From Kamptonema formosum PCC 10802 (GTDB taxonomy: Bacteria > Cyanobacteriota > Cyanobacteriia > Cyanobacteriales > Oscillatoriaceae): 64,000 bases of DNA. The translations under genes and the position numbers were made by a program. The stretch lies in NCBI RefSeq assembly GCF_000332335.1, contig NZ_KB235948.1:5500629-5564628 (forward strand), read 5' to 3'. How positions within the stretch are numbered: position 1 is the stretch's first letter; each line of letters starts with the position of its first letter. Positions 28,153 through 38,596 of the stretch are shown piece after piece. The notes under the pieces were generated by a model. That model did not search any database, had not been told where the DNA came from, and saw only the letters and a program-made list of their open reading frames with translations.

Positions 28153-29781
28153 TTACAGCGCTTCTGGTTCCTGACCGGCAACCACCGGCGCTGAAGCGTT
28201 CAGCTTCAAGTCCGGGTGGTCAGCTTGGATCTGATGCAAGTTCCACTCATTCTTAAACAGCAAAACCGGCCTTCCCCAGCTATCCTTCACCGTCACGGTA
28301 TTGAACAAACGCCCGACTTTCGCCAGCGCTTCCCAACCGCCAGCCACCCAGCGGGCCACAGAAAAAGGCAGCTGTTCCAGCAGCGTCTCAACACCGTACT
28401 CATTCTGCATGCGGAACTGCACCACCTCAAATTGCAGCTGGCCAACTGCGGCCAAAATCGGGTCGCGCTTCGCCTCATCAGCTGAGTACATAATCTGCAC
28501 CGCACCCTCTTCCCGCAATTCAGAAACGCCTTTGCGGAATTGCTTGAACTTGGAAGGGTTGGGGTTTTTCAGATAGGCGAACAGTTCTGGCGAAAAGCAG
28601 GGAATGCCTTCATACTCCAGCTTCTGACCCGTATAAATCGTGTCGCCAATCGCAAACACTCCCGGGTTGTTCAAACCAATTACGTCGCCCGGATACGCTT
28701 CCTCAATTGATTCCCGATCTTGAGCGAAGAGTTTCTGGGGGCGAGAGAGGCGAACGATTTTGCCGGTGCGGGCGTGGCTCACTGTCATGTCTTTTTCAAA
28801 CTTGCCGGTGCAGACGCGCACGAAGGCAATTCGGTCGCGGTGTTTCGGGTCCATGTTGGCTTGCAATTTGAATACGAAACCGCTAAACTCCGGGTGAGTG
28901 GGAGCAATCTCACCGGCAGTGCTGCGTCGCGCTCCCGGTTTCAGGGCGTATTCCAAAAAAGAATCCAGGAACAGCTGCACGCCAAAATTGGTCATGGCGC
29001 TCCCGAAAAACACCGGCGTCATAATGCCGGCGTGCACCTGTTCTAAATCCAGCTCTGACCCCAATTCTTCCAGCATTTCCAACTCGTCTTTGAACTGGTA
29101 GTAGAGGTCTTTTTCTAACAGTTCTTCCAGGCGCGGGTCCCCCAGATTGAGAGCGGTGTCGAGCGCCTCTCGCGCCCCGTGGGCGCTGCGCTCGAATAAG
29201 TGAATCTGCTTGGTGCGCCGGTCGTAGACGCCTTTGAAGCGGTCGCCGGTGCCAATGGGCCAGTTGACTGCGTAGGTCGTCAGGCCCAGTTCCTTTTCAA
29301 TCTCGTCCAGCAGTTCCAGCGGTTCCCGCCCGGGCCGGTCGAGCTTGTTAATAAATGTAAAGATGGGAATGGAGCGCATCCGGCAGACTTCAAACAGTTT
29401 CCTCGTTTGGGGTTCGAGCCCCTTAGCCGCGTCTTCCAGCATCACCGCGTTGTCCGCTGCAGCTAGGGTGCGATAGGTGTCTTCGCTGAAGTCCTGGTGT
29501 CCGGGGGTGTCCAGCAGGTTAATCTGGTATCCCCCGTACTCAAACTGCAGCACGGTGGAGGTAATCGAGATCCCCCGCTGCTGCTCCATCGCCATCCAGT
29601 CGGAGGTGGCGTGACGCTGCGCCCTGCGTGCCTTCACGGCACCGGCTTCGTGAATGGCACCTCCGTAGAGCAGGAGCTTTTCCGTGAGGGTGGTTTTCCC
29701 GGCGTCGGGGTGCGAGATAATGGCAAAGTTGCGGCGCAGGTCAACCGCTGTTTGCAGTTCGGCTTGGATTTCGGTGGTCAT
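28153..29781 (-). CDS. prfC: Peptide chain release factor 3
   Basis: 542 aa, a translational GTPase that removes RF1/RF2 from the ribosome after termination. It has G1 SHPDAGKTT (residues 20-28), the switch I/II region [14 protein letters not shown] and [16 protein letters not shown], and G4 TFINKLDR (about 140). The RF3-specific [21 protein letters not shown] segment follows G1. Domain II and the C-terminal region ([18 protein letters not shown]) are intact and the length is normal. The ATG at 29781 gives the standard RF3 N-terminus. It stands alone on its strand, followed by a large non-coding repeat region upstream. Confidence 0.97.
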   Translation of the reverse strand: MTTEIQAELQTAVDLRRNFAIISHPDAGKTTLTEKLLLYGGAIHEAGAVKARRAQRHATSDWMAMEQQRGISITSTVLQFEYGGYQINLLDTPGHQDFSEDTYRTLAAADNAVMLEDAAKGLEPQTRKLFEVCRMRSIPIFTFINKLDRPGREPLELLDEIEKELGLTTYAVNWPIGTGDRFKGVYDRRTKQIHLFERSAHGAREALDTALNLGDPRLEELLEKDLYYQFKDELEMLEELGSELDLEQVHAGIMTPVFFGSAMTNFGVQLFLDSFLEYALKPGARRSTAGEIAPTHPEFSGFVFKLQANMDPKHRDRIAFVRVCTGKFEKDMTVSHARTGKIVRLSRPQKLFAQDRESIEEAYPGDVIGLNNPGVFAIGDTIYTGQKLEYEGIPCFSPELFAYLKNPNPSKFKQFRKGVSELREEGAVQIMYSADEAKRDPILAAVGQLQFEVVQFRMQNEYGVETLLEQLPFSVARWVAGGWEALAKVGRLFNTVTVKDSWGRPVLLFKNEWNLHQIQADHPDLKLNASAPVVAGQEPEAL

Positions 29782-30034
29782 TAGGTAGCTTGATTGGGGA
29801 CTCTTTACCAGACATTATAGGAATTCCGCGCCCATGCAAATGGCAAGATGCCGAACCCGACCGGTTGTACTGTCCCCCGGCGCGGATTCAGGGGGAGAGG
29901 GGGCAGGGCGCAACACGCCTTTAAACTCGGACAGACGTACTATACAAATTTGGGAGTTTCGATTGGATATTCTGCATTTATAATGCCGGAGCGAAAGCAT
30001 TTTTATTCCCTACATAGCCTCCATTTTTCCTCTT

Positions 30035-30147
30035 CTAGCAGCAGTCATATTGGTTAGGGCAGGCGTCTCGCCTGCCCTACGTCAAGACCTCGTAGGATAG
30101 GCGTTGCTTTCCGACGCTCGTCTCCGAAAATAAGTGAATATTGCTAG
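30035..30147 (+). repeat. Inverted-repeat (MITE-like) element
   Basis: Left end CTAGCAGCAGTCATATTGG then TTAGGGC; right end AAGTGAATATTGCTAG. The interior has GGCGTCTCGCCTGCCCTACG. Confidence 0.7.
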
Positions 30148-30168
30148 ATCAACCTTTCCCGCCAGTAC

Positions 30169-30327
30169 AATAGCAGTAGGCACTTAGGTTCGTACATTTC
30201 GGCCTCTTTTGCACCCTCGCACTCTGGCTCCTATTGTCCTAACCCATATTACTACTGGGATATAGACGTAGGCCAGCGTCTGGCTGCCCTGAAGGTCTAA
30301 TGTTTTAACCCAAGTGAATACTGCTAT
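30169..30327. repeat. Composite (nested) inverted-repeat element
   Basis: A short reverse-oriented element (TAGCAGTAGGCACTTAGG to CCCATATTACTACTGGG, about 30169-30262) is joined to the right half of another (ATATAGACGTAGGCC to AAGTGAATACTGCTATA). The element at 38433-38596 shows the same two parts with the short piece in the opposite relative orientation. Confidence 0.65.
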
Positions 30328-30490
30328 AGCAGCAGTCATATTGGGCGCGGACATTCATTTCCCTATCTGCGTCCATCTACTTCTACTTCAGCGATTATCT
30401 GCGGTTTGAAATCTTGAACCGCAGATGAACGCAGATGAACGCAGATGTGGCAATAGACCGTCATGTCCTAAACTAAGTGAATAGGGCTAG
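30323..30490 (+). repeat. Inverted-repeat (MITE-like) element
   Basis: Left end TATAGCAGCAGTCATATTGG directly abutting the previous element; right end GTCCTAAACTAAGTGAATAG. The interior has a GCAGATGAAC duplication at about 30421-30446. Confidence 0.7.
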
Positions 30491-30779
30491 ATCTTTTGTT
30501 CTGCCTATAGAGCGAGCAATTATGAGGAAAGGCGAGAGGAACGCAATCTCTATAAACTAGGGCGATTAAATCCAACTTGTTAAATACTTTTAAAGTCCCA
30601 CATCAGGGAAGAAACCGGGTTTCTTTTACTGGGGGAGCTGATATGTAATGGCACGCGGCCTGCTGGGGCGGTCCCGCATGGCCGCCCCCAGGTTCTGGCT
30701 CCTTTACGTTTTCTTTATAAAGACGGTCTTAATTTTACCTTTATTTTTACCCGCTTGCCTTCTGGCCACAAAATAGACA

Positions 30780-30983
30780 ATATAGCAGCAGTCATATTGG
30801 TTAAGACATTAATGGCATGGCGCATGGGACATGGCGCATGGAACATGCCCCATCATAGAAGACTCACAGATGCTTGCTCAATACGATGATGCGATGATGT
30901 CCTTTGGCGTGATGCCCTTTTGCGTGATGCCCGATGCCCTTTTGCGTGATGCCCATGTTCTAAACTAACTGTTTATTGCTATA
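30780..30983 (+). repeat. Inverted-repeat (MITE-like) element with GTGATGCCC minisatellite
   Basis: Left end TATAGCAGCAGTCATATTGG then TTAAGACATTAATGGC; right end CTAAACTAACTGTTTATTGC then TATA. The interior carries ATGGCGCATGGGAC words and degenerate CGATGATGCG / GCGTGATGCCC repeats (about 30880-30955). Confidence 0.75.
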
Positions 30984-31513
30984 TCTGTAAACACGCCGGA
31001 AGCTGAGGGGAAGCGGGAGCAACAAAACACGCCACCGGCGCAACAGGAGCGCTCGTGCCTCACCGGCAGCAATCACGCCCCTGCCGCCGGCGGCGGTGGC
31101 TGTGACCTGCTCCTTTCCGTGCCGGCTGCCTTGACAGGCGGCACCGGCAGTGATACCTTAAAGAGCAATAGGAGTGCGAAAGTCCCTGAATGGCGTTCAC
31201 CTCGGTCGCGGAGCCGGCAATCGCCGCCCGCCTGACAGCCCGTGCCGGTGCTGATACCCGCTCGCAAGGGGGAGCTAAAAAAATCAGGGGCGTCAGGGAA
31301 AGCCGGCTGACAAAACCGACTTCCGCAACGCCCCCACACAGGACTGACCTTGAGCTAGCACGGAGTTTCAGGCACTGGGTGGGGAATCCCCCCCCAGATC
31401 CCAACCCCCCATGAAACCTTACTGGCAAAGTTAAAATACATTCAAGACAACAGCGCGCCGGTTTCAGGCGCGTAACGAAAGCAAAGTCCTAATCAGGTGA
31501 GGGGGTTGGTTCC

Positions 31514-31861
31514 ATGTACGACTCGGACAAACGCAAGCTCTTAGCAGCTCTCTGTCACGGCGCAATTTTTTTAAGCACTTTTGTTGTGTCCGTCGGGATA
31601 CCGATTGCGATTTTGCTGGTATCCGACGATCCGGTTGTGAAAGAGAATGCCAAAGAATCCCTGAACTTCCACTTTAATGTATGGCTCTATGGGGTTATTA
31701 TTGGGGCGCTGTGGTTTTCAGTGATTGGCATCCCGCTGGCCTTCCTGCTGCTATTTCCATACTTTCTTTTCCAATGGGGGCCGCCAGTTCTGGCCATTAT
31801 TCAGGTTCTCGGCAATCCCGAACAGCCCTACCGCTACCCGTTTATTTTCCGCATCCTGTAG
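31514..31861 (+). CDS. DUF4870-family small membrane protein
   Basis: 115 aa with the DUF4870/Tic20-like layout: a cytosolic start (MYDSDKRKLLAALCH), a first helix ending in FVVSVGIPIAILLV, the conserved DDPVVKENAKESLNFH segment (about residues 38-53), and two more helices (WLYGVIIGALWFSVIGIP, then AFLLLFPYFLFQ). The family is inner-membrane, of unknown function. ATG with GAGGGGG about 10 bases upstream. It is monocistronic, followed by a strong palindrome. Confidence 0.85.
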   Translation: MYDSDKRKLLAALCHGAIFLSTFVVSVGIPIAILLVSDDPVVKENAKESLNFHFNVWLYGVIIGALWFSVIGIPLAFLLLFPYFLFQWGPPVLAIIQVLGNPEQPYRYPFIFRIL

Positions 31862-32780
31862 GGCTGCCGGCGAGCCAAAATTTACAAGGCATTCCCTAAA
31901 ATAGCTGTGAGATAAGTAGGGTGCGTTTCCCTCCGGGAAACGCACCCTACAAAACGTCTAATCGCTTTTTAATTGGGAGCCTCCCCAAGAGGCGGCGGGC
32001 ATGGATCAACAGAGGCAATGGGAGCATCCCATTTTTGTAATCCCCCTCACCCCCAGCCCTTCTCCCACAAGGGGCTCATCCTTACCCATAAGTCCCAGAA
32101 AGCTCTCACAGTAAAGCTTCCAGCTCTGTTTCTCCCCCTGCCTTCAAGGCAATAAGCCCCAACTACTGATAATAAAGTCCTGGTGAAAAGCCAGAACCCT
32201 GATTCGCCGATTGGGGGTTGTGCACACTGCGGCAGCTGTGGGGTGAGAAGTAGCTCCTGAAAACAAGTCTGGATAAGCTTTTCAGGAGATGTGGGTAATG
32301 ATGAGCCCACAAGGGGAGAGGGGAGAATTCTTGATTCTTTCGCCCCTCTCCTGCCCTGGGAGAGGGGGGGTTAGGGGGGTGAGGGTGACAGTCTTTGCTT
32401 TAACGGGATGCTCCCGAGGCAATCGCTGCAATATGTTACCCAAGTTTCTAATTATAGCTGTTTTCCTCTGAGTGAGGTACTGAGAAACCCGGTTTCTGGC
32501 ATCTACTTCATCCCACTGAAAACCGCTATAAGTAGGCAGAGCCTCCAAAGCGGCCAGGCAGTGCCTGAGAACGAGGGTTAATTTATTAATTTAAAATTAA
32601 AATTTTTACAAGCGTTGAAGTTTTCGGTTGAGGCGGGCTTTTTTGCAGGGGTTCTTCTGGACAGCGGCTGTGGGGCGTTGGGGCGCTGGCAGCCGGCAGG
32701 GGTGAGGGCAGCAGGCTCTTCCTGGCGCAGGCGAAAGTTGGCAGCCACTATAATAGAGTGTGTGCCATCTTTGAGTTCTT
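31862..32780. other. 0.9-kb intergenic region with palindromes
   Basis: No gene. A 35-bp hairpin lies at 31916-31950, low-complexity GAGAGGGGGGGTTAGGGGGG words at 32354-32390, an AGAAACCCGGTTTCT palindrome at 32483-32497, and a degenerate copy of the double-palindrome repeat at 32535-32576. Confidence 0.6.
31916..31950. terminator. 16-bp perfect hairpin after the DUF4870 gene
   Basis: Arms GTAGGGTGCGTTTCCC and GGGAAACGCACCCTAC with a TCC loop, 55 bp after the stop, followed by AAAACG. It may terminate transcription or be one of the dispersed REP-like palindromes that contain GTAGGGTGCG. Confidence 0.55.
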
Positions 32781-33626
32781 ATGAAATTTCACGCCGGCTG
32801 CCAATTAAACTACAGCATCGCTCAACCCAGCACCTTTGTCTTCAACATTCAGGTGATCAACAGCGCCTGTCAAAAGATATGCCAGGAAAGCCTGCTGATT
32901 GACCCCCAGCTGGATATTGACGAGTGTTACTGTTCCTCTGGTGAGCGCCGGTATTTTCGAGTCAGCGCACCGGCGGGCAAGCTGCAAGTCTCCTACGAGG
33001 CAACCGCTGACATCGAGCACTTCTATGCAAATCCCGAGGAGATTCCCGAAGTTCCGCCGGCTGATTTGCCCCTAGAAATTATACCACTACTTTACCCCAG
33101 CCGCTACTGCGAGTCGGACCTGCTGCTACAGCTGGCGCAGAGTGAATTTGGCGAGCTAGAGCCAGGATATTCCAGAGTCACCGGCATCTGCAACTGGATT
33201 TATGACAGAGTAAAATACCTGTCTGGCAGCACGGACTCCCAGACTTCGGCGTACCAGACGGCGATAGAAAGAGCCGGTGTCTGCCGAGATTTTGCCCATT
33301 TAGGCATCGCTCTGTGCAGAGCCTTGAATATTCCGGCACGCTTTTTCGCGGGGTATGCCTGGGGGCTGAACCCGCCCGATTTTCATGCCTGCTTTGAAGC
33401 TTATCTGGGAAATCGCTGGTATTTTTTCGACCCCACCCGACTCGCGCCACAAACCGGCATCATCCGCATTGCCACGGGGCGGGATGCCGCCGATGTCTCT
33501 TTTGCCACCATTTTCGGGCCGGCGCAGCTAGAGCGGATGCAGCTGTTTGTCGAGCCGGTGGGAGAAGCCGGCACCGGAAAGCCAGAGCCGCCCCCCTACA
33601 CAACAGCCGCCATCGCCATCTCCTGA
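32781..33626 (+). CDS. Transglutaminase-like domain protein
   Basis: 281 aa. Residues 1-110 form the bacterial transglutaminase-like N-terminal beta domain (MKFHAGCQLNYSIAQPSTFV). The catalytic domain (about 130-240) has Cys in GVCRDFAHL (about 172), His in DFHACFEAY (about 210) and Asp in FFDPTRL (about 224), the papain-like triad. In this family the reaction may be transamidation or peptide hydrolysis; the substrate is unknown. No signal peptide or membrane segment, so probably cytoplasmic. The gene is single, with an AT-rich upstream region after 32575. Confidence 0.88.
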   Translation: MKFHAGCQLNYSIAQPSTFVFNIQVINSACQKICQESLLIDPQLDIDECYCSSGERRYFRVSAPAGKLQVSYEATADIEHFYANPEEIPEVPPADLPLEIIPLLYPSRYCESDLLLQLAQSEFGELEPGYSRVTGICNWIYDRVKYLSGSTDSQTSAYQTAIERAGVCRDFAHLGIALCRALNIPARFFAGYAWGLNPPDFHACFEAYLGNRWYFFDPTRLAPQTGIIRIATGRDAADVSFATIFGPAQLERMQLFVEPVGEAGTGKPEPPPYTTAAIAIS

Positions 33627-34091
33627 AGGGGGTTTGAGCCGCGCACCCGTTTGCAGTAGGGCTAAAGCCCTACCGTTTGCTGTCCGGCATTAGCCGGGCA
33701 GAACACCGGCTCACCGGCAGCCGGCAGTCTGGCATAAAAAAGCATTCGAGATTAGCTTAAAATAGTGAGGGCTCGTTTCGCTGTAAGGCACCGCAATCAT
33801 GGGGCAGCATTCCCGCGCGCGCAACCCCGCATCCCCCACCCAGCCGGCAGGGGGAGAAAAGGAAAAAAAGGGAAAAGATGTGTCCCCCCTCTCCTCGCTC
33901 CGGATCGGGGGGGAAGGGGTGAGAGATTTTAAGGTGCCAAAATGGCATACTTCCCGCAATGATTGAGCAGCAATCTGATTTAAGAGGGAGGCGGCTGTAT
34001 CCCCAGCAGCTTAAGATGACTCTCAACAGCAGTCGCTGATTTCTCCCCTGTACGGTAGTAAACAGATTTAACCAAAACTGATGTGCCTTCC
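33627..34091. other. Intergenic region before the kinase gene
   Basis: No gene. It has GC-rich inverted words (GGCATTAGCCGG, CACCGGCTCACCGGCAGCCGG) at about 33686-33725 and low-complexity AGGGGGAGAAAAGGAAAAAAAGG at about 33848-33870. Confidence 0.5.
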
Positions 34092-36233
34092 GTGAGTTAT
34101 TGCCTCAACCCCAACTGCCTCAACCCAGCTGACCCGTTGAATGATAGCAACCGGATGTGCCGGCACTGCGGCTCATCGCTCGCCGTGCGCGGCTATCGGG
34201 TTAAGCGTCTTTTGGGCGAAGGCGGCTTTGCAAAAACGTTTGAAATAACTGACGATCTCGGAACAGCAAAAGTCCTGAAAGTGCTGCTCGGCACCAATCC
34301 GAAGGCGGTGTCCCTGTTTCAGCAAGAGGCCCGGGTTTTGGCGAGCTTGCAGCATTCGGGGATTCCCAAAGTGGAGCGAGATGGCTACTTCACCTATTTC
34401 CCTCACAACAGCCAGCAGCCAGTACACTGCCTGGTGATGGAGAAAATTGAGGGGTCAAATTTAGAGGAGTGGCTGAGCGAGCGCAACAGCCGGCCCATCA
34501 CCCTTCAGCAAGCCCTAGGCTGGTTAAAACAGCTGGCAGAAATCTTGCAGCAAATCCACCTGGAACAGTATTTCCACCGGGATATTAAGCCGTCCAACAT
34601 AATGCTGCGCCCCAGCGGAGAGCTGGTGCTAATTGACTTTGGCTCCGTCCGGCAAGTCACCGGCACTTACCTGGCCAAAGTCGGCGGCGGCCATCAAGTC
34701 ACCGGCATTGTCTCTCCAGGCTACACTCCCCCAGAACAAGCCAATGGCAAAGCGGTGCCGCAGTCGGATTTCTTTGCCCTCGGACGCACCTTTGTCTATT
34801 TGCTGACCGGCACAGATCCCAACGAGTTTCCCGAACACCCCCGCACCGGCGAGTTGCTGTGGCGAGACAGGGCTTGGCACGTATCGCCACCCGTGGCGGA
34901 TTTGATTGATTACCTGATGGCACCTTTTCCCGGCAACCGCCCTCAAAATGCCGGGGTGATTTTACAGCGGATCGCCGAAGTGGAGCGCCCTGACTTTCAG
35001 CCCCTGCCATACCAGCCGGTGCCCCGCACCCCCCATTACAGGATGACGCCTCTGGCGAGCTTGCCCAGATCCAGAAGCAAACGACGGAGCAGCGCCAAGT
35101 CCGGGCGCAAAAAGTTTAGCAAGTTCAAGGGGAAATTACTCAAAGGCAGTGTTTGGCTGCTGTTTGCCGGCAGCGGGGCGTCGCTGCTGCTAACCCTTGC
35201 CGGTGCCGAACTCCACCCTTCCTGGGCACCCGCGCTCAATGCCGGGGGTGTGTTTTCGCCCGGGTGGAACGCACCCCGATTTCCATCGAGTGAGCTAGCT
35301 TCTCCCCCCACACAGAACGCCTTTCAAAACGCGGCTTTGGCCCAGACGCTTGACAGCCATACCGGCGGCGTTAATGCCGTCGCCATCAGCCGCGACGGCC
35401 AGTTCCTGGCCACGGGCAGTGTTGACAAAACGGTTAAGATTTGGGACCTGGGCACCGGCGAAGCGCAGCGCACCCTCACCGGACACACCCGTGAGGTTTG
35501 GGCGATTGCCATCAGCCCGGATGGAAAAACCCTAGCCAGTGGCAGTGGCGACCGGACGATTAAACTGTGGGATATGGCCACGGGGGAGCTGCTCCACACC
35601 CTCTCGGGCCATTCCGGGCGGGTGAGCGCCCTGGCTTTCAGTCCCGATGGCCAAACCCTCGCCAGTGGCTCCTATGACGCCAAGATTAAGCTGTGGGATG
35701 CAGACACCGGCACGGAGATCCGCACCCTGAATGGCCATACAGACTGGGTGACCGCTCTCGCCTTCCGCCCCAATGGCCAAACCCTCGCCAGCGCCAGTGC
35801 CGACCGCACGGTGAAGCTGTGGGGTGCCGGCTGTGGCGACGAGCCGCCTTGCGCCCCTGCGCGCACCCTCTACGGGCATTTCAGTCCGGTGGAGTCTCTG
35901 GCCATCAGCCCGGATGGCAAGACTCTGGCCAGTGGCAGTGAGGATGGCACGATTAATCTCTGGGATCTGGGTGCCGGTAAGCAGCTCGACAGCCTGTTCG
36001 GACATTCCGCCTCCGTCAACGCTCTCGCCTTCACTCCGGACGGCCAGACTTTAGCCAGTGGTGGTGGCCCTCTGGAAGACAAGATCAGGCTTTGGAATCT
36101 GCGCACCGGCCAGCTCCTGCCCACCCTCTCCGGGCATACCGATACGATTCACGCTCTGGCCATCAGCCGCAACGGCCAGCTTATGGTCAGTGGCAGTGAG
36201 GATGACAGCATTAAGGTTTGGCGGCTGCGGTGA
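34092..36233 (+). CDS. Serine/threonine protein kinase with zinc-ribbon N-terminus, one TM segment and seven WD40 repeats
   Basis: About 713 aa. The N-terminus has two Cys pairs (YCLNPNC and CRHCGSS), a common ribbon on cyanobacterial kinases. The kinase domain (about 34-290) has the glycine loop GEGGFAKTFE, the catalytic loop HRDIKPSN (about 162) and DFGSV. A transmembrane helix lies around 360-380 (WLLFAGSGASLLLTLAGAEL). A seven-bladed WD40 propeller fills about 420-713, each blade with the theme H..V.ALAFSPDGQTLASGS.D..IKLWD. The kinase is cytoplasmic and the propeller on the other side. Substrates unknown. The start is GTG: the frame opens at 34083, but the GTG at 34092 gives the family-typical MSYCLNPNC. 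Confidence 0.9.
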   Translation: MSYCLNPNCLNPADPLNDSNRMCRHCGSSLAVRGYRVKRLLGEGGFAKTFEITDDLGTAKVLKVLLGTNPKAVSLFQQEARVLASLQHSGIPKVERDGYFTYFPHNSQQPVHCLVMEKIEGSNLEEWLSERNSRPITLQQALGWLKQLAEILQQIHLEQYFHRDIKPSNIMLRPSGELVLIDFGSVRQVTGTYLAKVGGGHQVTGIVSPGYTPPEQANGKAVPQSDFFALGRTFVYLLTGTDPNEFPEHPRTGELLWRDRAWHVSPPVADLIDYLMAPFPGNRPQNAGVILQRIAEVERPDFQPLPYQPVPRTPHYRMTPLASLPRSRSKRRSSAKSGRKKFSKFKGKLLKGSVWLLFAGSGASLLLTLAGAELHPSWAPALNAGGVFSPGWNAPRFPSSELASPPTQNAFQNAALAQTLDSHTGGVNAVAISRDGQFLATGSVDKTVKIWDLGTGEAQRTLTGHTREVWAIAISPDGKTLASGSGDRTIKLWDMATGELLHTLSGHSGRVSALAFSPDGQTLASGSYDAKIKLWDADTGTEIRTLNGHTDWVTALAFRPNGQTLASASADRTVKLWGAGCGDEPPCAPARTLYGHFSPVESLAISPDGKTLASGSEDGTINLWDLGAGKQLDSLFGHSASVNALAFTPDGQTLASGGGPLEDKIRLWNLRTGQLLPTLSGHTDTIHALAISRNGQLMVSGSEDDSIKVWRLR

Positions 36234-36622
36234 CAGCCAGGGCAGGCCAGTCCCCCCACGGTTATGGCGTTTCTGGCCAGCGGGAAGGCTGCGCTATTTT
36301 ACGATTAAATAGGTTTTAAAAAAAACCGTTTGCAGACCTGTTTTGTATATATGTTTTCTTCCGGATATTATAAATTTTTTCGGGGTGCCGCCCCCCAGAT
36401 CCCCATCTCCTCTGTCCCGGAAAACTGGAAATATCTGCAGTTGCAGGCCCCCGCGCGCAGGTATGAGTCGGGCGGCCACGGGGGGCCGCCCCTACAGCTG
36501 AACTGAGCGATTAAAACCGGCACTGCGCCACTCCAGTTCCTCCACCTGTACCTCTTTCCTCTTCCTTCTTGGCGCTCTTGGCGTCTTGGCGGTTTATTAT
36601 TAAAAATCTAAAATCTAAAACC
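36234..36622. other. Intergenic region before the GT39 gene
   Basis: No gene. It contains the TTGGCGCTCTTGGCGTCTTG dispersed repeat at about 36560-36600 and AAAATCTAAAATCTAAAA words to 36620. A GC-rich GGCCACGGGGGGCCGCCCCT stretch lies at 36474-36493. Confidence 0.55.
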
Positions 36623-38290
36623 GTGGACAGGGAAATCTTTTCTTTCGGTGAGTCAGGCGAGCGCGACCGGCGCACTGACCGCCGGCTCGAACAGCTCTGG
36701 GTTTTTGGGCTGCTGCTGGCGGCGCTTCTCCTTTATGGAATCAATCTCGATGGAGTGCCGCTGCGAGACTGGGATGAAGGAATAGTCGCTCACGTCGCCC
36801 GCGATATTTGGCGCGGCAATTTAAACTGGCTTCACCCAACGCTAGCCGGCGAACCGTATTTTAACAAACCCCCCCTGGTTCACCTGCTGATTGCTATAGC
36901 ATACTCTGCCGGCGGTGTCAGTGAGCTGATGGCGCGATTGCCACCGGCAACTGTCAGCGCTTTTAGCGTGCCGCTGCTGTATGGGGTTGGGCGGGAAGTG
37001 TTTCCCCGGCGCACGCCGGCCATTTTTGCGGCGCTGATTTACCTGACACTGCTGCCGGTGGTGCGCCACGGGCGTCTGGCCATGCTGGACGGGCCGGTGC
37101 TGTGTTTTTCCCTGCTGATGCTGTGGTGCTTGCTGCGCTCGCGCCGGGATTTGCGCTTTGGCTTGGGTGCCGGCATTGGTTTGGGGCTGGTTTGCCTGAC
37201 TAAGGGCGTGCTGGGGCTATTGCTGGGGGCGATTGCCGCTGTGTTTATCGCCTGGGACACCCCCCGCTTGCTGAGGTCTTGGTATCTGTGGGCCGGCTTG
37301 CTGCTGGGTGCGGTGCCGGCAGCTGCCTGGTATGCCGCCCAGTGGCAGCACTATGGCCAGCAGTTCATTCAGGAGCATTTTTTCAGCCAATCTTTGCAGC
37401 GCCTTTGGCTGCCGGTGGGGAATAATGCCGGCCCGCCCTGGTACTACCTGCTGGAAATTGTGAAATATAGCGGACCGTGGCTGCTGTTCTGGCCCCAGGG
37501 GCTGCGCTTGGCCTGGGAAAATCGCAACCTGGGTTTTGGCAAGCTGGTGCTGGTGTGGGGCGGGCTCTACCTGCTGGCGATTTCTGTGATGCGCACCAAA
37601 CTCCCCTGGTATGTCCTGCCGGTCTACCCCGCCCTCGCTCTCGCCGGCGGCGCGCTGCTGGCTGAGGTTTGGGGGCGTCGGGCGCGGGCTTTCCCTACGT
37701 TCTCTTACTCTGTCAGTTTCCCCCTCTACCCCTCTCGCCGCGCCTGGGTCGCAGCCTTTGCGCTGCTGGCTGTGGCCGGTTTGGCCGGCAGCCTTTACTT
37801 CGGCGGACTTGGCCCCCAAACGGAACGGTATTTGCAGCTGGCACTGGGCTGCGCTGCCCTAACGATGGCGGCGGTGGCTGTCCTCGTCTCCCGAGAAGAT
37901 CCGCAATTTATTTTGGTTTTGTTTTGGGGCTGTTATGTTTCGCTGACGCTATTTGTCAGCTCGAATAGCTGGGTTTGGGAGCTCGCAGAAGACTATCCCG
38001 TATTGCCGGTGGCGGCGATGGTTCAGCAGCACGCACCGGCAGGCGTGCCGGTGCGCACATCCCACCCCTACAGCCGCCCCTCTCTCAATTTTTATAGCGA
38101 CCGCCAAGTGATTCCCGCTCCTGATAGCGAACTCCAGCGCCACTGGCAGCAAGATTCTCAACCTTATTTGCTGCTGGACCGGCCTGCCTTGGAAAAGCTG
38201 GGTTTGCAAAAGGTAAAGCCTCTGGCAACCGCTGACGGCTGGATGCTGCTGGCGCGAAATAAGTTGCAATCCTCAAGCCGGCTTCATTAA
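36623..38290 (+). CDS. GT39-family (ArnT/PMT-like) membrane glycosyltransferase
   Basis: About 555 aa with roughly 10 hydrophobic segments, the GT-C fold. The first external loop has the Asp/Glu pair in PLRDWDEGIVAHVARDIW that marks GT39 (about residues 50-67), then YFNKPPLVHLLIA and the LYGVGREVFPRRTPAIFAAL segment. These enzymes move sugars from polyprenyl-phosphate carriers to lipid or protein at the membrane. The acceptor is not predictable. The frame opens at a TTG (36569) inside a dispersed repeat, so I use the GTG at 36623. No polysaccharide genes are adjacent. Confidence 0.85.
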   Translation: MDREIFSFGESGERDRRTDRRLEQLWVFGLLLAALLLYGINLDGVPLRDWDEGIVAHVARDIWRGNLNWLHPTLAGEPYFNKPPLVHLLIAIAYSAGGVSELMARLPPATVSAFSVPLLYGVGREVFPRRTPAIFAALIYLTLLPVVRHGRLAMLDGPVLCFSLLMLWCLLRSRRDLRFGLGAGIGLGLVCLTKGVLGLLLGAIAAVFIAWDTPRLLRSWYLWAGLLLGAVPAAAWYAAQWQHYGQQFIQEHFFSQSLQRLWLPVGNNAGPPWYYLLEIVKYSGPWLLFWPQGLRLAWENRNLGFGKLVLVWGGLYLLAISVMRTKLPWYVLPVYPALALAGGALLAEVWGRRARAFPTFSYSVSFPLYPSRRAWVAAFALLAVAGLAGSLYFGGLGPQTERYLQLALGCAALTMAAVAVLVSREDPQFILVLFWGCYVSLTLFVSSNSWVWELAEDYPVLPVAAMVQQHAPAGVPVRTSHPYSRPSLNFYSDRQVIPAPDSELQRHWQQDSQPYLLLDRPALEKLGLQKVKPLATADGWMLLARNKLQSSSRLH

Positions 38291-38432
38291 ACTTAGCTGA
38301 GCCGGTTTTAGAAATCAGGTTTTTTTAGTTGGAATTTCTAGAAGGGGGATTACAGAAACCTGTTTTCTTTCCTTGGCGCTCCCCGGATGCGGTTTATTTT
38401 TAAAATTTTTTCCATCTAGAAACGCTACAGAT

Positions 38433-38596
38433 ATATAGCAGTATGCACTTAGTTTAGAACATTAGACCTTCAGGGGGGGCGGGACGCCTGCCCTACGTCT
38501 ATATAGCAGTAAGAATTTAGGAAACCTACATTCCGGCCTTCCTTGCTCCCCCGATCCGGAAGCTTCTATTGTTCTAACCAATATGACTGCTGCTAT
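38433..38596 (-). repeat. Composite inverted-repeat element
   Basis: It opens with ATATAGCAGTATGCACTTAG, contains ACGTCTATATAGCAGTAAG in the middle where a second element begins, and ends in CCAATATGACTGCTGCTATA. It is built of the same two parts as 30169-30327, but with the short piece inverted relative to the other part. Confidence 0.7.

Larger units (their letters stand above)
29782..31513. other. 1.7-kb repeat-rich non-coding region
   Basis: No gene is supported. It contains four or five inverted-repeat elements (30035-30147, 30169-30327, 30323-30490, 30780-30983), one AGAAACCGGGTTTCT palindrome (30610-30624), and TAGACGTAGG/GACGCCTG words. From about 31000 to 31430 the sequence is GC-rich with many CCGGC words and no coding pattern. 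Confidence 0.65.
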
